Assembly (NCBI RefSeq): GCF_015221875.1
Contig: NZ_JACYGY010000001.1
Span: 1,984,001-2,048,000, forward strand
Origin: Dyadobacter subterraneus
GTDB taxonomy: Bacteria; Bacteroidota; Bacteroidia; Cytophagales; Spirosomataceae
DNA: 64,000 bases
Direction: 5' to 3'
The position numbers were made by a program, and so were the translations under genes. The notes under the pieces were generated by a model, which did no database searches, had not been told where the DNA came from, and worked only from the letters and a program-made list of their open reading frames with translations. This document shows, piece by piece, positions 54,933-64,000 of the stretch; the first letter of the stretch is position 1; each line of letters begins with the position of its first letter.

Positions 54933-56651
54933 CTATTTTATCGACGCAGTAGCCGATAGCGTAGCTTTCACGTCGGCTGGGAAAAACTCAGATTTGTAGT
55001 AAACATGTGCTAATGTTCGCAAAAATGGAAATCCAGCTTTATCAGTCCGATACACTAACGGTGATAAATTTTCATTTTTACTCGAATCACGATACTCTTG
55101 GGCCGTTTTGGGATATTCAATCGAGGATTCAATATGAAATTCTTCATCCAGATGGTTTTCAAAAAGCCTTTGTTCGATATCGAATTCACTTTCGTTCGGG
55201 ATAGCGACCTGAAAATCTATCTCAATTTTATGAAGTAACTTCAATCCGTCAACCCAGGCTTTATCAAGATTTAGAAATGCCATTAGATCTAAGAGAACTG
55301 GGATTAGTAGGGATGATTCATCCGAATAGTTGAACGGTCTGTTTGCGGTCGCCACATATTCAATTAGTGGATTCAGGTTAAGTGATATTGAAGGGAAACG
55401 CCCACTAACATCTTTGATGACAAATATCGAATCCAAATTGCCGATAATATAATTACCTACAATCTTCCTATCGACCTTGCTAACCTGCTCGCAACTTAGT
55501 ATGTACAGTACGGTAGCCAAAATCGGAATGCTGTGTGAATCCAATAGTGGTCGCTGGCAACCCGAATTTGATTCAAGAAGTTGTTTTAAATATCTCTTGT
55601 GAAATACTTCCAATCTATTTTTTCTCTGTGAAGTTTGGCAGCTTTCAAAATCCGGAAACCAGCGGCTCGCTTCAAAATAATATATCAGTAAGCCGAGATA
55701 TTCAAAGCTACGCATCGGATAACCTATCTCCTCAAATGGCCCACTACGTTCTACGAATAGACCATTTGGAAGTGCTGCTGCACTACTTGTTTTCTTAAAA
55801 TACTCCCTAAGAAAGCTGAAGTGCAATTTGACGAGTCGTCTGAATTCTCTCAGTACACTCTTACTTGTATCGAATTTTCTACGCAGAATTTCAGCCCAAG
55901 ACTCCAATAGCAGAAAGTTAAGAGCATCGATAGCTGGATAGAGATTCTCATTTTGACGGCACTTATTCCAAACAATGCGTCCGAGAAGAGCCAGTGTAGC
56001 CCAGGCGGATCTAAATTTTCGCTTTTGCTTCGGGTCGGGAAGCCGTGCCAGCAAATTTTTGACAAGTTGCCGAAAATCAACTTGATTGTAGTCAGGTGTA
56101 TCTATCAGTAACAATACCCTTCGAAAAAGACGGCTATCTATTTGATTAGGAATGAGATGCTCATTGAAGAGATATTTATCAAACTCTTGGGTAAGCCAGT
56201 CCAAATCCCACCTTTCAAAATTTCCATCCGGAAATGTATTAGCAGTGAATCCCTCAAAACTCTGCCTAATGTTTTCCTTTATATCCCCATTATGTACTAA
56301 CACATATTTTATCGGGAGTTTTTCAAAAGCTGGCACTCCCGCATGGAGAAATGGCGTGTCCTTAGCTTCGAGCAACGACATTCGGATGCCATCATTGTCG
56401 TAAAAAGTGTGATCATCGACATTTCGATTTCTCCCGCCTTTAAGCTCACAGTAAAATCTGGATACAACGCCTTTTTCGTCCTTACCAATTGCAACGATAT
56501 CTTTCCCATATTGAGACTGGCCTTTCGAATTAGCGGGTGTGGCCAACACCCGAAATCCTTTGGCAACTAAAAGCAATGGGAAAATTGCGTCAAGCTCTTG
56601 ATCTTCCGTTAGACTCTCGAGATATTCCCTAATCACTAATCTATTATCCAT
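54933..56651 (-). CDS. Nuclease-like (QxGxD...ExK) protein of the five-gene cluster
   Basis: 572 residues. The N-terminal domain has QSQYGKDIVAIGK with D51 and FYCELKGG with E69 and K71. This Gln-x-Gly-x-Asp...Glu-x-Lys signature is the Mrr/archaeal Holliday-junction-type REase core. The remaining 450 residues are mostly helical with no known motif (LNFLLLESWAEIL etc.). It overlaps the upstream helical-protein gene by 16 bases, so it is the last gene of the operon. Its 3' end lies about 100 bases from the right IS21 end. I take it as a DNA-cutting effector or a DNA-binding module; the family is unknown to me. Confidence 0.65.
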   Translation of the reverse strand: MDNRLVIREYLESLTEDQELDAIFPLLLVAKGFRVLATPANSKGQSQYGKDIVAIGKDEKGVVSRFYCELKGGRNRNVDDHTFYDNDGIRMSLLEAKDTPFLHAGVPAFEKLPIKYVLVHNGDIKENIRQSFEGFTANTFPDGNFERWDLDWLTQEFDKYLFNEHLIPNQIDSRLFRRVLLLIDTPDYNQVDFRQLVKNLLARLPDPKQKRKFRSAWATLALLGRIVWNKCRQNENLYPAIDALNFLLLESWAEILRRKFDTSKSVLREFRRLVKLHFSFLREYFKKTSSAAALPNGLFVERSGPFEEIGYPMRSFEYLGLLIYYFEASRWFPDFESCQTSQRKNRLEVFHKRYLKQLLESNSGCQRPLLDSHSIPILATVLYILSCEQVSKVDRKIVGNYIIGNLDSIFVIKDVSGRFPSISLNLNPLIEYVATANRPFNYSDESSLLIPVLLDLMAFLNLDKAWVDGLKLLHKIEIDFQVAIPNESEFDIEQRLFENHLDEEFHIESSIEYPKTAQEYRDSSKNENLSPLVYRTDKAGFPFLRTLAHVYYKSEFFPADVKATLSATASIK

Positions 56652-58642
56652 TCCTCAAAATCGGTCTTATCTGATTTCCAATTAGATGCTAAACTTATTC
56701 TTCGCTCCAAATCAAACCTTTCAGGATTTAACAAGTGAAGACGCGGCCAGGAATATGAAGACTGAAATCTGCCCAATTTGGTTATCTCATCTCGGTCTCG
56801 ATGTTTCCAGCCACCGCCTTTTACTAAGACAACTTTTTTTGCAAAACTCATAATGCCTTCACGGTTATTTAAGATATTGTTGATTTGCTTATTCATGGTG
56901 TGTCTATGAAGTTCTCGAAATCTATCATAATACTGTGATTGGCAAATTGACGGATGAAATTCCACAATATTATTCTTTCGATCAAGCATTTTACAAAAAC
57001 CTGCATAATGCGCTTTCAGTCGCATTACAGCTTTCTGAATTATCTGTGCATTCTCTTCAGAATACCGTTCTACAATTGTAATAATTTCTTCATGATAAGA
57101 TTCAGTAAGCTCTTCTAATTTGCAAAGAAGGGCTTCTGAAACTATCTCATTCTTGCTATCCAATAATGGCAATAGCCACACTAAACTGTTCTTGGGAGAA
57201 GATTCCATGCTCAGAATTGACATCCAAAGTTTGTATTGCAGAATTGGATCTAACTCTTTAATATTTTGAGCAAACTCTGTTTGAAACGATTCAAATCTGA
57301 AAGAGTTAAGTATTTCAATCCCCAAATAACGTGTTGCTCCTTCGTCGTGAACAACAAGACTAATGACTTCTTTACAAAGCTCTGCGACACCCTCGGTAAT
57401 GTCACTTAAATGATGGACTGTGCCCAGAAAGATATCACGATTAAATTTGAATGGGTGAAGGAGAGCAAATTCCTTGAAAAAATTGAAAATCAACTTGACA
57501 TTTGAAATCTCCGCTAGAACGTTATCGAAGCTAATCAAGTTTTTCTGACTTGCCAGATGTTCATATGTAACATTAATGTTTTTCAACAGTTCTATCATCA
57601 ACTCAGTTGTTTGAGACGGATATTTCTCAGCAGATACACTAGAAGATGATAAAATATGTTTAACAGTCTCTAGATCAGCCGCCCCCGCCATCTCCTTTAG
57701 TATCTGGAAGCACTGGTTTACAAATTTCATATCTTCGAAGTTCGTTTGGATAAGTATGCGCGTCAATGCGTAAGGTACATGTCGGCGGCTTTCATCCATT
57801 GTCGAATTATATGTTGTTATTAAATCGAGAGCTTCCCATGCACGTGCCTCTTTATTAAATTCGAAGTGATGAATTGCCCCCAAGATATAGCTTTGATTTT
57901 CTGAATTATCAAACTGTCTTTGGATTAACGACCAGGCCGCATCCGAAGCATGTTTAATCAACCAACTCAAAAGCATTGTTCTTACGATCCTGAATTCTGC
58001 AGGCAAATTTATCGTAAGTCTTTCAGCTTCGTTAATATCACGGGCAACAAGTCGGTCAATAAGCGGATTTACATTTGGGAAAATGGCTAGGTCATTCCAT
58101 GTAAAAAAGTGATGACAAGCATGCACTATCAATGTGGCGTCTAATGGTAGGATGTCTGCGATCTTACAATAAGCCTGCAAAAATTCAAATTTAATTACTA
58201 ACTCTTGCTCATCGAGCTTAGTTATCCAACCATAAAACGTTTCACCTGTTGTCTCGTGAGTTAAAGCCAAGAGAAGCTCCATTATTCTGTCAGCCAGCAA
58301 CGTGATTCCCGTTCTTCCTTTTCCTTCTGATAACTTAGTTGCAATTTCAAAATACTCAGCTAGTTCAGCTGCATCATTCGGGACTTTGGATTGTAAGTCC
58401 AGAATTTTACCGTCAAGAACTGTGAATGCGAAAAGGTAGTTCGGCTCAATTATCCAATTACTATAATCCTCGTCAAATGATATAAGCTGTAATTCACTGG
58501 CTCTTTCCCAATCGAAGGCATCTTCGTCAATCACTTTATTCAAGATCATCCCTTTGTCGAGATAACAGCGATAGAGTGTTTGAAGTAGGTTATGAAGCTT
58601 TTCGTCAGAAAGTATTTCTTTTTGAGTCCGTGCAAAAATCAT
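56636..58642 (-). CDS. Large all-helical repeat-like protein of the five-gene cluster
   Basis: About 668 residues from the ATG giving MIFARTQKEILSD. An alternative ATG 144 bases upstream (58786) adds 48 residues that look non-conserved. The protein is predicted to be almost wholly alpha-helical, with regular hydrophobic spacing (e.g. LCKEVISLVVHDEGATRYLG, EALLCKLEELTESYHEEI) like HEAT or ARM-type repeats. No catalytic motif is visible. It could be the sensor or scaffold of the system. It overlaps the nuclease-like gene by 16 bases and follows the CHAT gene by 299 bases or less, an unusually long gap in which I see no other gene. Confidence 0.6.
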   Translation of the reverse strand: MIFARTQKEILSDEKLHNLLQTLYRCYLDKGMILNKVIDEDAFDWERASELQLISFDEDYSNWIIEPNYLFAFTVLDGKILDLQSKVPNDAAELAEYFEIATKLSEGKGRTGITLLADRIMELLLALTHETTGETFYGWITKLDEQELVIKFEFLQAYCKIADILPLDATLIVHACHHFFTWNDLAIFPNVNPLIDRLVARDINEAERLTINLPAEFRIVRTMLLSWLIKHASDAAWSLIQRQFDNSENQSYILGAIHHFEFNKEARAWEALDLITTYNSTMDESRRHVPYALTRILIQTNFEDMKFVNQCFQILKEMAGAADLETVKHILSSSSVSAEKYPSQTTELMIELLKNINVTYEHLASQKNLISFDNVLAEISNVKLIFNFFKEFALLHPFKFNRDIFLGTVHHLSDITEGVAELCKEVISLVVHDEGATRYLGIEILNSFRFESFQTEFAQNIKELDPILQYKLWMSILSMESSPKNSLVWLLPLLDSKNEIVSEALLCKLEELTESYHEEIITIVERYSEENAQIIQKAVMRLKAHYAGFCKMLDRKNNIVEFHPSICQSQYYDRFRELHRHTMNKQINNILNNREGIMSFAKKVVLVKGGGWKHRDRDEITKLGRFQSSYSWPRLHLLNPERFDLERRISLASNWKSDKTDFEEWIID

Positions 58643-58941
58643 AGTAATCGAAATGGTTTTCCTGATATGCAACAAGGCACATGTTGGAAAGCAATTTACA
58701 CCACTCAGATTGGCAAACAAAGAAAAGATCGATAAACTCAATGCCCACTGCCCTTGCCAGCTATCCTTTCCACCTTTTTCCGACATCTTTAAAGAAAATA
58801 CACCATTTCTTTAAAAAAACTATAATCTATGTGGAGAATACTATCGATCAAACAAGATTTGCTCACCACAATTTATAGCAACGTGATATAGATATCAATA
58901 CAAAGATTACAATTGACATCTGAAGTTTGGACAAGATGTAT

Positions 58942-60834
58942 TTAATCACCTAAAAGCGCGCTCCGCCAGTTATTTAAGATTATTTCACGAACCTCCAATT
59001 CAAAGGTCTCAAATAGTTGGTCGTTACACCAATTTGATTTCGTCCTAAGGTCAAATTTAGCATTTTCTGGTAATTGCTGTTCAAGTTTGTCGGAATATTC
59101 ATAGTGAGAATTTAATAACTTCTCGGCAACAATTCTCTTTGCCTGGGTGCTACTTTCACTTGGTAAAATCCTTGTTGAATGTAGTCCCCAATAAATATAA
59201 ATGTTGTCGGAACGCGTTCCGCGTAATTCTTGATGACAGTCTTGTAGAGCTTCACTGATAGTCAATCTGTCCACTTCGCGATAAAAAAGCTTAGCTGTGT
59301 AGGTCGCTACGTCCTCCTCGACATCCCATAGAGTCCCCACATATCCCTTTGCACCAGCATTGAGAAAGTGATCAACAATATTCCGACCAGACCAACAGCT
59401 ATTATTAAAAATAAAAGGCGACTCCAGGCTACCTAAAAAATCAAATGTAGGAAAATAATTGGAATCAGATGCCTTTATAGACTCTGATCCCGGCACAGAT
59501 GATTTGGGAGTTACGTTGAGCCTATTATCCTTGTTATTACTGTTCAAAGAAACCTGCAAATCTATATAAAAACTGTGATCATATCCGAGCGCTCTAAATT
59601 CATCGCTTCCCCAATAAACGCCATCAAGAAATCTTCGATACATAAGCACAGTGACTTTAAGCTTTTCTTCGTTGGGAACCCGCATCAAACCAAGCACGCT
59701 GTCGTAGACTACCTCGTGACGGATACCATCTCTGTCAATAAAAATTTCCGTCACGGACGCTCCGCTTGCTGTACCACCGTGAGAGCAAATGTGAAAAATA
59801 TCGAAAGGGAATTCAGTCAAATTCATTTCTAAATTGTATACAGTTGCGCTATTTCCAAAAAGCTCACGAACATAATAGTTTCTGTCGGTCAACACATCCG
59901 AGATAAATTCTACTTCCTCATCCGCAAAAAATCGGGGTGAAAAAATCACCGCTGAGCTTGAATTTCTATCCGATACAATTAGACTATTAACAATTAAAAA
60001 ATCTGGTCTTGCGTGTAAGTGAATGTGTGACATCGGAATTTCGTTCTCGAGAAGGAGTGAGTATGGTAAGCCAGTAGTGAAAAAACTGGCGCAGCTATAC
60101 GAATTGAAGGAAATCGTACCAACACGATCATTTACTTCTGCTAACAATTCATCATATGCCATTTGTTGGGCACTCCGCCATCTAAAAATTAAGTTGGTGA
60201 TGTCGTTATGGTCATATGTTTCTGATGTCTGAACCAGCACCACTTGCGCTTTCACAGACAAAGCGTAGTTCAAGGCAATCACAACAGATACAGCTGGAAT
60301 CTTTTCTATAATGACTATACCGGATGCATCTTCAACGCTGGAAAATTCAATTATATCCGCATGGTCATCAAGTTGTAACAAAGCGTTTAACTTATTTGCC
60401 AAGCATAAGGCGGCCAGAACATCGTTAGATCTAAAACTTAAAATTGTATCTCTACTCTCAGACAACCCTGCTAAGCGAATGGGCACAACCTCAATCGACT
60501 CAATTTCAACTACATTATAATGATCTAGAAATGATAAGTAGCTCCTTTGCTCTCCAGATAACCCTCCAAGTACTAAGTTTACCACATCACCGATATCTTT
60601 GACTTTATTCCCAACTAGAAAATTGAATTCAAGAGCACGCCTTCTCATAATAAAGTCTTCATCAAAAACATCATTCATTTCAGGATCATTCACCGGCCTG
60701 GTATACGGAAATTCAAATATTGGTAAGTAGTTGTTAGGTCTATTGAGATATGAAGATATTACAGCAGCCAGATTAACATTGCTTCTATCTATGATACAGA
60801 CTGTATTAACGGACAAACTTGGAGGAATGAACAT
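58942..60834 (-). CDS. CHAT-domain caspase-like protease
   Basis: 630 residues. The C-terminal CHAT peptidase has its catalytic pair: His352 in FDIFHICSHGGT and Cys480 in FIFNNSCWSG, followed by the family motif AKGYVGTLWDVEED. The first 300 residues form an uncharacterised domain with an alternating strand/helix pattern. CHAT proteases act as effectors or activators in several antiphage systems by cleaving partner proteins such as gasdermins or nucleases. Here likely partners are the TIR protein or the nuclease-like proteins of the same operon. Both catalytic residues are intact. It lies 81 bases downstream of the TIR gene. Confidence 0.85.
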   Translation of the reverse strand: MFIPPSLSVNTVCIIDRSNVNLAAVISSYLNRPNNYLPIFEFPYTRPVNDPEMNDVFDEDFIMRRRALEFNFLVGNKVKDIGDVVNLVLGGLSGEQRSYLSFLDHYNVVEIESIEVVPIRLAGLSESRDTILSFRSNDVLAALCLANKLNALLQLDDHADIIEFSSVEDASGIVIIEKIPAVSVVIALNYALSVKAQVVLVQTSETYDHNDITNLIFRWRSAQQMAYDELLAEVNDRVGTISFNSYSCASFFTTGLPYSLLLENEIPMSHIHLHARPDFLIVNSLIVSDRNSSSAVIFSPRFFADEEVEFISDVLTDRNYYVRELFGNSATVYNLEMNLTEFPFDIFHICSHGGTASGASVTEIFIDRDGIRHEVVYDSVLGLMRVPNEEKLKVTVLMYRRFLDGVYWGSDEFRALGYDHSFYIDLQVSLNSNNKDNRLNVTPKSSVPGSESIKASDSNYFPTFDFLGSLESPFIFNNSCWSGRNIVDHFLNAGAKGYVGTLWDVEEDVATYTAKLFYREVDRLTISEALQDCHQELRGTRSDNIYIYWGLHSTRILPSESSTQAKRIVAEKLLNSHYEYSDKLEQQLPENAKFDLRTKSNWCNDQLFETFELEVREIILNNWRSALLGD

Positions 60835-60915
60835 CAGCTTTATTTATTCTTTAAATTCTTAATTTGATGATATCGACTTCGTTCTAAACATGGTGAGTAA
60901 TAAAATTTTAGTCGT

Positions 60916-62271
60916 TTAACGGACACGTTTCCTTTGCTCACTCCTTATATCTTCTTCACTCCCCGCGAATCCAAATGCCTCCAATGCCATGATAATTAAC
61001 TCCTTTGATATGTCCATATGAGTTGCAACAATGTCCGCTGATGACAATGTGTATTCCAGAACAATTTGATGCTCTCCGGTGATTCTTGGATTATGAAGTG
61101 GTTCTCTTCTATCACCATCAACTCTTAACTTGCGATTAAGTACGTTCTTTAAAGTGAGATTAATTTTTAGGTCTTCCTTATAGAAACCGACTGCAAATAG
61201 CTTAGAAAGAAAACTAATTGAGTCAGTTATGAAGAATACGATGGAGCCGTGAAGATTTACAACTGTTTCAGAAACAACTTTCTTATTCAAACTTGAATAC
61301 ATTTCCGAATCTGCATACCAATCTTCTGGAAGAGCCCAGAGATCTATAAAATGGCCTGATTTGTACATGCGCCAGAATTCCTTCCTTGTTCCTAAATCTG
61401 AGACCGACTCCAAAAAATCAACTCCATTTCTGTAAAGCTCCTCTTCTGAATTATAGCCTGGAATATGGGGGAAATTCCACCCGTCGCCGGTACTAGACCT
61501 TTCGATCGCTGCTTTGATGTCTGAAATATTGAGTTTTTTATCTTTCATTGGACGAACACAAAATTCCCAATAAGCCTTACTAGTTATTTTTTGAACTACG
61601 CCTTCATTTGCGATCTTGCCACGCTCCGTCTCATACTTACTTTCCAATAAGAAAAAAGGAGTAGTATCTTCCATACTACTAATGTTATTTTCACCACTAT
61701 CAGCACCTTCCTTCAAAACAATCTTCAGTAGTTCCGCGAAGTCCGTATCAAGATGATGCTGCAAAGTATAATTATTCATATCACTCAGAACGGTTGTCAA
61801 TTCCGCAAGCATCGCTCTAAACTTTGTGTATCTATCTAACGAATCCCTGATCCCTTGAAGATTTGCTTGGCTTTTAAGTGTAAGCATTTCATTATTGAGA
61901 GCATCAATCTCCTTTTCCCAAAACGAGAGGTATTTGATTCGATCGATGGGCTTGTAAAACTTAGCAGAGCTTAGTACGATTGGAAAAATTCGATCATAGA
62001 AATTTCCGTGTCTAACAATTTCTAGCAATTCAAACATGCAGTTTTCAGATTTTAGGTACTTGTCGGATAGCAAAAGCACTACCGATCCGCTTTTACCCAA
62101 TCTCTTCATGAATGCCGATATCAAGCCCTTAAAACCAATTTCTGTCTTGTCTCGAACGATTTTGACACCATTCAAATTACAAATTGAATTTAACTGCTCA
62201 ATGACTTTCTCACTTTCTGCCTCCCAAGAATAGGAAATATAAATTTCCGGATTATTTACATTGACGGTCAT
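60916..62271 (-). CDS. TIR-domain protein with unknown C-terminal domain
   Basis: 451 residues. The N-terminal TIR/SEFIR domain (about 8-150) opens with IYISYSWEAES and has SVVLLLSDKYLKSENC, with a candidate catalytic Glu81 in CMFELLEI, as in NAD-cleaving bacterial TIRs. A helical linker and an uncharacterised domain of about 200 residues (YWEFCVRPMKDKKL to the end) follow. That domain contains GDRREPLHNPRITGEHQIV, which suggests a beta-rich ligand or target module. It starts 21 bases after the first gene, so it is the second gene of the operon. The likely role is NAD+ depletion or signal production on activation. Confidence 0.85.
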   Translation of the reverse strand: MTVNVNNPEIYISYSWEAESEKVIEQLNSICNLNGVKIVRDKTEIGFKGLISAFMKRLGKSGSVVLLLSDKYLKSENCMFELLEIVRHGNFYDRIFPIVLSSAKFYKPIDRIKYLSFWEKEIDALNNEMLTLKSQANLQGIRDSLDRYTKFRAMLAELTTVLSDMNNYTLQHHLDTDFAELLKIVLKEGADSGENNISSMEDTTPFFLLESKYETERGKIANEGVVQKITSKAYWEFCVRPMKDKKLNISDIKAAIERSSTGDGWNFPHIPGYNSEEELYRNGVDFLESVSDLGTRKEFWRMYKSGHFIDLWALPEDWYADSEMYSSLNKKVVSETVVNLHGSIVFFITDSISFLSKLFAVGFYKEDLKINLTLKNVLNRKLRVDGDRREPLHNPRITGEHQIVLEYTLSSADIVATHMDISKELIIMALEAFGFAGSEEDIRSEQRKRVR

Positions 62272-62292
62272 ATTAATGAATTTTGCATTGAT

Positions 62293-63972
62293 TTACTCTT
62301 GATCTGAAAAAGCGTCTGACGCCGACTGTACTGGAACCTGAAAAAATGGATATGTAATATTACTAACTTCAATTTGCTCATCCTGATCAGAAACAATCGT
62401 AAAGGAAAAGTCTGTGTAAACTCCGGAAAGCAAACTTTGAACCTTTGATAAAGTATAGATCCTAAATTTCGAATTGAACATATAGAATGTTGGAGTATTG
62501 ACTATAAAAATTCCCTCAATTTCAAAATCTGCCAAGGAAAAATTCTTGTCTGAATATTTTAACTGAAAGTGTTGCTCCAAAAACGGAATATTTTGATTAA
62601 ACCAAATCATTTTTTTGTCGAGAGTTTCATTATACGATTTCTTATTTTTCACAAATGCGCAAAAATCATTCTTTTGGTTCACCATGTCGTATCTAGCCAA
62701 TAAATGCTTGCAATCAACTATGTAAACTTTTCTAAGTATTGGCTCAACGATGATAAAATCAACTTCACCTAAACCGGGAGAGTCAATTTTAAATGTTCCA
62801 TTTTTATGTCTTATTGTTTTTACATTCCGATCGTAAAAAAGTCCTAGTTCATTTGTAATGTGTTCAACAGGATTTTCTAACCACTTATCATGTTGATCCT
62901 CCTTGGCATGAACATATGTTTTAAAACAATTATTTGCGAGCCACTCAGCAGGCGCTTTACCCCAAGGTATTGCATTTGTACCATAGTGAATAATTGCTTC
63001 CGTCCAAGCGCCAGGCCCTAAAAAAGCATAATCAATATCATCGACATTCCAAATCAAAATAGGTTTATACATATACCTATTAATGTTGTGCGGTTTGCAG
63101 GCAAGGCTCAGAAGATCCATTTTATTATTCTTGTCCAACGTCAAACCCTTAAAGAAACTTTCTGCTATCTCCAGTGATACACCTATCATCCTATTCAAAT
63201 TTGCTGGAAAATTCTCCCATGATACTCCGATCAAGTATCCTCCTTGATCTTTTAATTGATCATGTATCCAGGCAATCAAATGACCAACAACCTCGTAAGG
63301 TATTCCGAAACAGCTGGTCAATGCATCTTTCAAGTCCTCAAACGCTGTTTCATCATTAACACCTGCCGCAAAGTCTTCTTCATATGTTCTCATTATCTCT
63401 TTAATAATCAACTCGTAGTGATGCTTTCTGCTGAAAACATACAAACTGTTATTGTCGAAGGAAACATCTGCAACGTCTTCTATCATCGATTGCTCTGCTA
63501 CAAGCTCTACGCACGTTATGATCATAGTTCCCAAAAAAAGTAGTTCATCAATCTTTTGATCAGATCTTATGAGAAAGTCGTCAGTTATCATTTCTCCACC
63601 TACCATTTGAATGTCGCAACCGCACTCTAAAATATATTTCAATATTCGCCTATATTCGGCCATGTAACTGAGTGTGATTTCGTCAGAAATGTCTTGATGC
63701 TGATAATAGGCCGTCAATTCTATTGCATTTTCGTGAAGTTCAAGTACCCTTTGATAAAATATAACTGACTTCTCATCCTGACAGATTTTAATAAATTCGC
63801 TCATGTAATATTCCAAACTGAATAAAACTACATCTCCGACGACTGTAGAGTCGTATGGTCCATTTCCAAATTTGGCACGTAATACATCTGAAAGATGAAT
63901 TCTATGTCCATTCTCCGAAGACTGTTCTCCTTTGAAAACAATGTATTTTTCTTTCACTACGTGTACAGGCAT
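62293..63972 (-). CDS. Nuclease-like (D...DxK) protein, first gene of the five-gene cluster
   Basis: 559 residues from the ATG giving MPVHVVKEKY; the alternative adds two. Residues 1-370 are mainly helical and unfamiliar. The C-terminal 190 residues contain GLGEVDFIIVEP with D407 and YIVDCKH with D422 and K424, the D...(D/E)xK pattern of a PD-(D/E)XK nuclease. The upstream promoter is cut by the window end, so the operon may extend further. It lies 21 bases before the TIR gene start. The nuclease call is motif-based. Confidence 0.65.
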   Translation of the reverse strand: MPVHVVKEKYIVFKGEQSSENGHRIHLSDVLRAKFGNGPYDSTVVGDVVLFSLEYYMSEFIKICQDEKSVIFYQRVLELHENAIELTAYYQHQDISDEITLSYMAEYRRILKYILECGCDIQMVGGEMITDDFLIRSDQKIDELLFLGTMIITCVELVAEQSMIEDVADVSFDNNSLYVFSRKHHYELIIKEIMRTYEEDFAAGVNDETAFEDLKDALTSCFGIPYEVVGHLIAWIHDQLKDQGGYLIGVSWENFPANLNRMIGVSLEIAESFFKGLTLDKNNKMDLLSLACKPHNINRYMYKPILIWNVDDIDYAFLGPGAWTEAIIHYGTNAIPWGKAPAEWLANNCFKTYVHAKEDQHDKWLENPVEHITNELGLFYDRNVKTIRHKNGTFKIDSPGLGEVDFIIVEPILRKVYIVDCKHLLARYDMVNQKNDFCAFVKNKKSYNETLDKKMIWFNQNIPFLEQHFQLKYSDKNFSLADFEIEGIFIVNTPTFYMFNSKFRIYTLSKVQSLLSGVYTDFSFTIVSDQDEQIEVSNITYPFFQVPVQSASDAFSDQE

Positions 63973-64000
63973 GTTCAATGATTGTTTGTTAGCTCAAATT

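Overview
The window looks like a Bacteroidota chromosome, most likely a Cytophagales member such as Dyadobacter or a relative (inference). The clues are an imelysin/HTTM/TonB receptor iron locus, bacillithiol-type BshB1, a type IX secretion C-terminal sorting domain, MobC-type mobilization remnants and weak Shine-Dalgarno sequences. No rRNA, tRNA or CRISPR array was recognised.

1-17.1 kb is a conserved housekeeping block. It holds an FtsX-type permease, a four-gene iron-uptake locus (DUF4856 lipoprotein, imelysin, HTTM membrane protein, TonB receptor) with two candidate Fur boxes in front, msrB, bshB1, an M23/LysM peptidoglycan hydrolase, trxB, an OmpA/PD40 protein overlapping queE, and mnmE with a strong terminator.

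17.1-37.4 kb is a patchwork of integrated and decaying DNA. A two-domain HTH protein and tyrosine integrase overlap by a few bases and are followed by a RhuM/Fic protein. Then come pseudogenes and remnants: YceI with a nonsense codon and a frameshift, an NADP-oxidoreductase fragment joined to a relaxase tail, a frameshifted and truncated mobC ending in a perfect 20-bp hairpin, and resolvase fragments. A small-molecule/oxidative-stress block lies inside it: katG, three alpha/beta hydrolases, a UPF0173 hydrolase, a TetR regulator, a SnoaL-like protein, an NmrA-like protein, an SDR and an HxlR regulator. Its clear palindromic operators include an ATACC-N4-GGTAT site in front of three separate genes.

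37.8-64 kb is a defence island. On the + strand it carries a lipase/NB-ARC/TPR STAND protein, a truncated PD-(D/E)XK-type gene, a secreted T9SS lipase, an AbiEi/AbiEii-type toxin-antitoxin pair with an autoregulatory palindrome, a SIR2-HerA pair (Nezha type), and a TIR-like/REase fusion next to a small Mrr-like nuclease. An IS21 element (istAB) follows. An ISL3 element with a perfect 8-bp target duplication is inserted in its right end, and the IS21 itself is flanked by a 7-bp duplication. Beyond it, on the - strand and running to the window end, five large genes form an apparent operon: a DXK nuclease-like protein, a TIR protein, a CHAT caspase-like protease, a large all-helical protein and a second QxGxD/ExK nuclease-like protein.

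That five-gene TIR-CHAT-nuclease cluster matches no defence system I can name and is the best candidate for an undescribed system. Two smaller candidates are the lipase-STAND-TPR gene and the TIR-like/REase pair. Functions in the island are inferred from motifs only.
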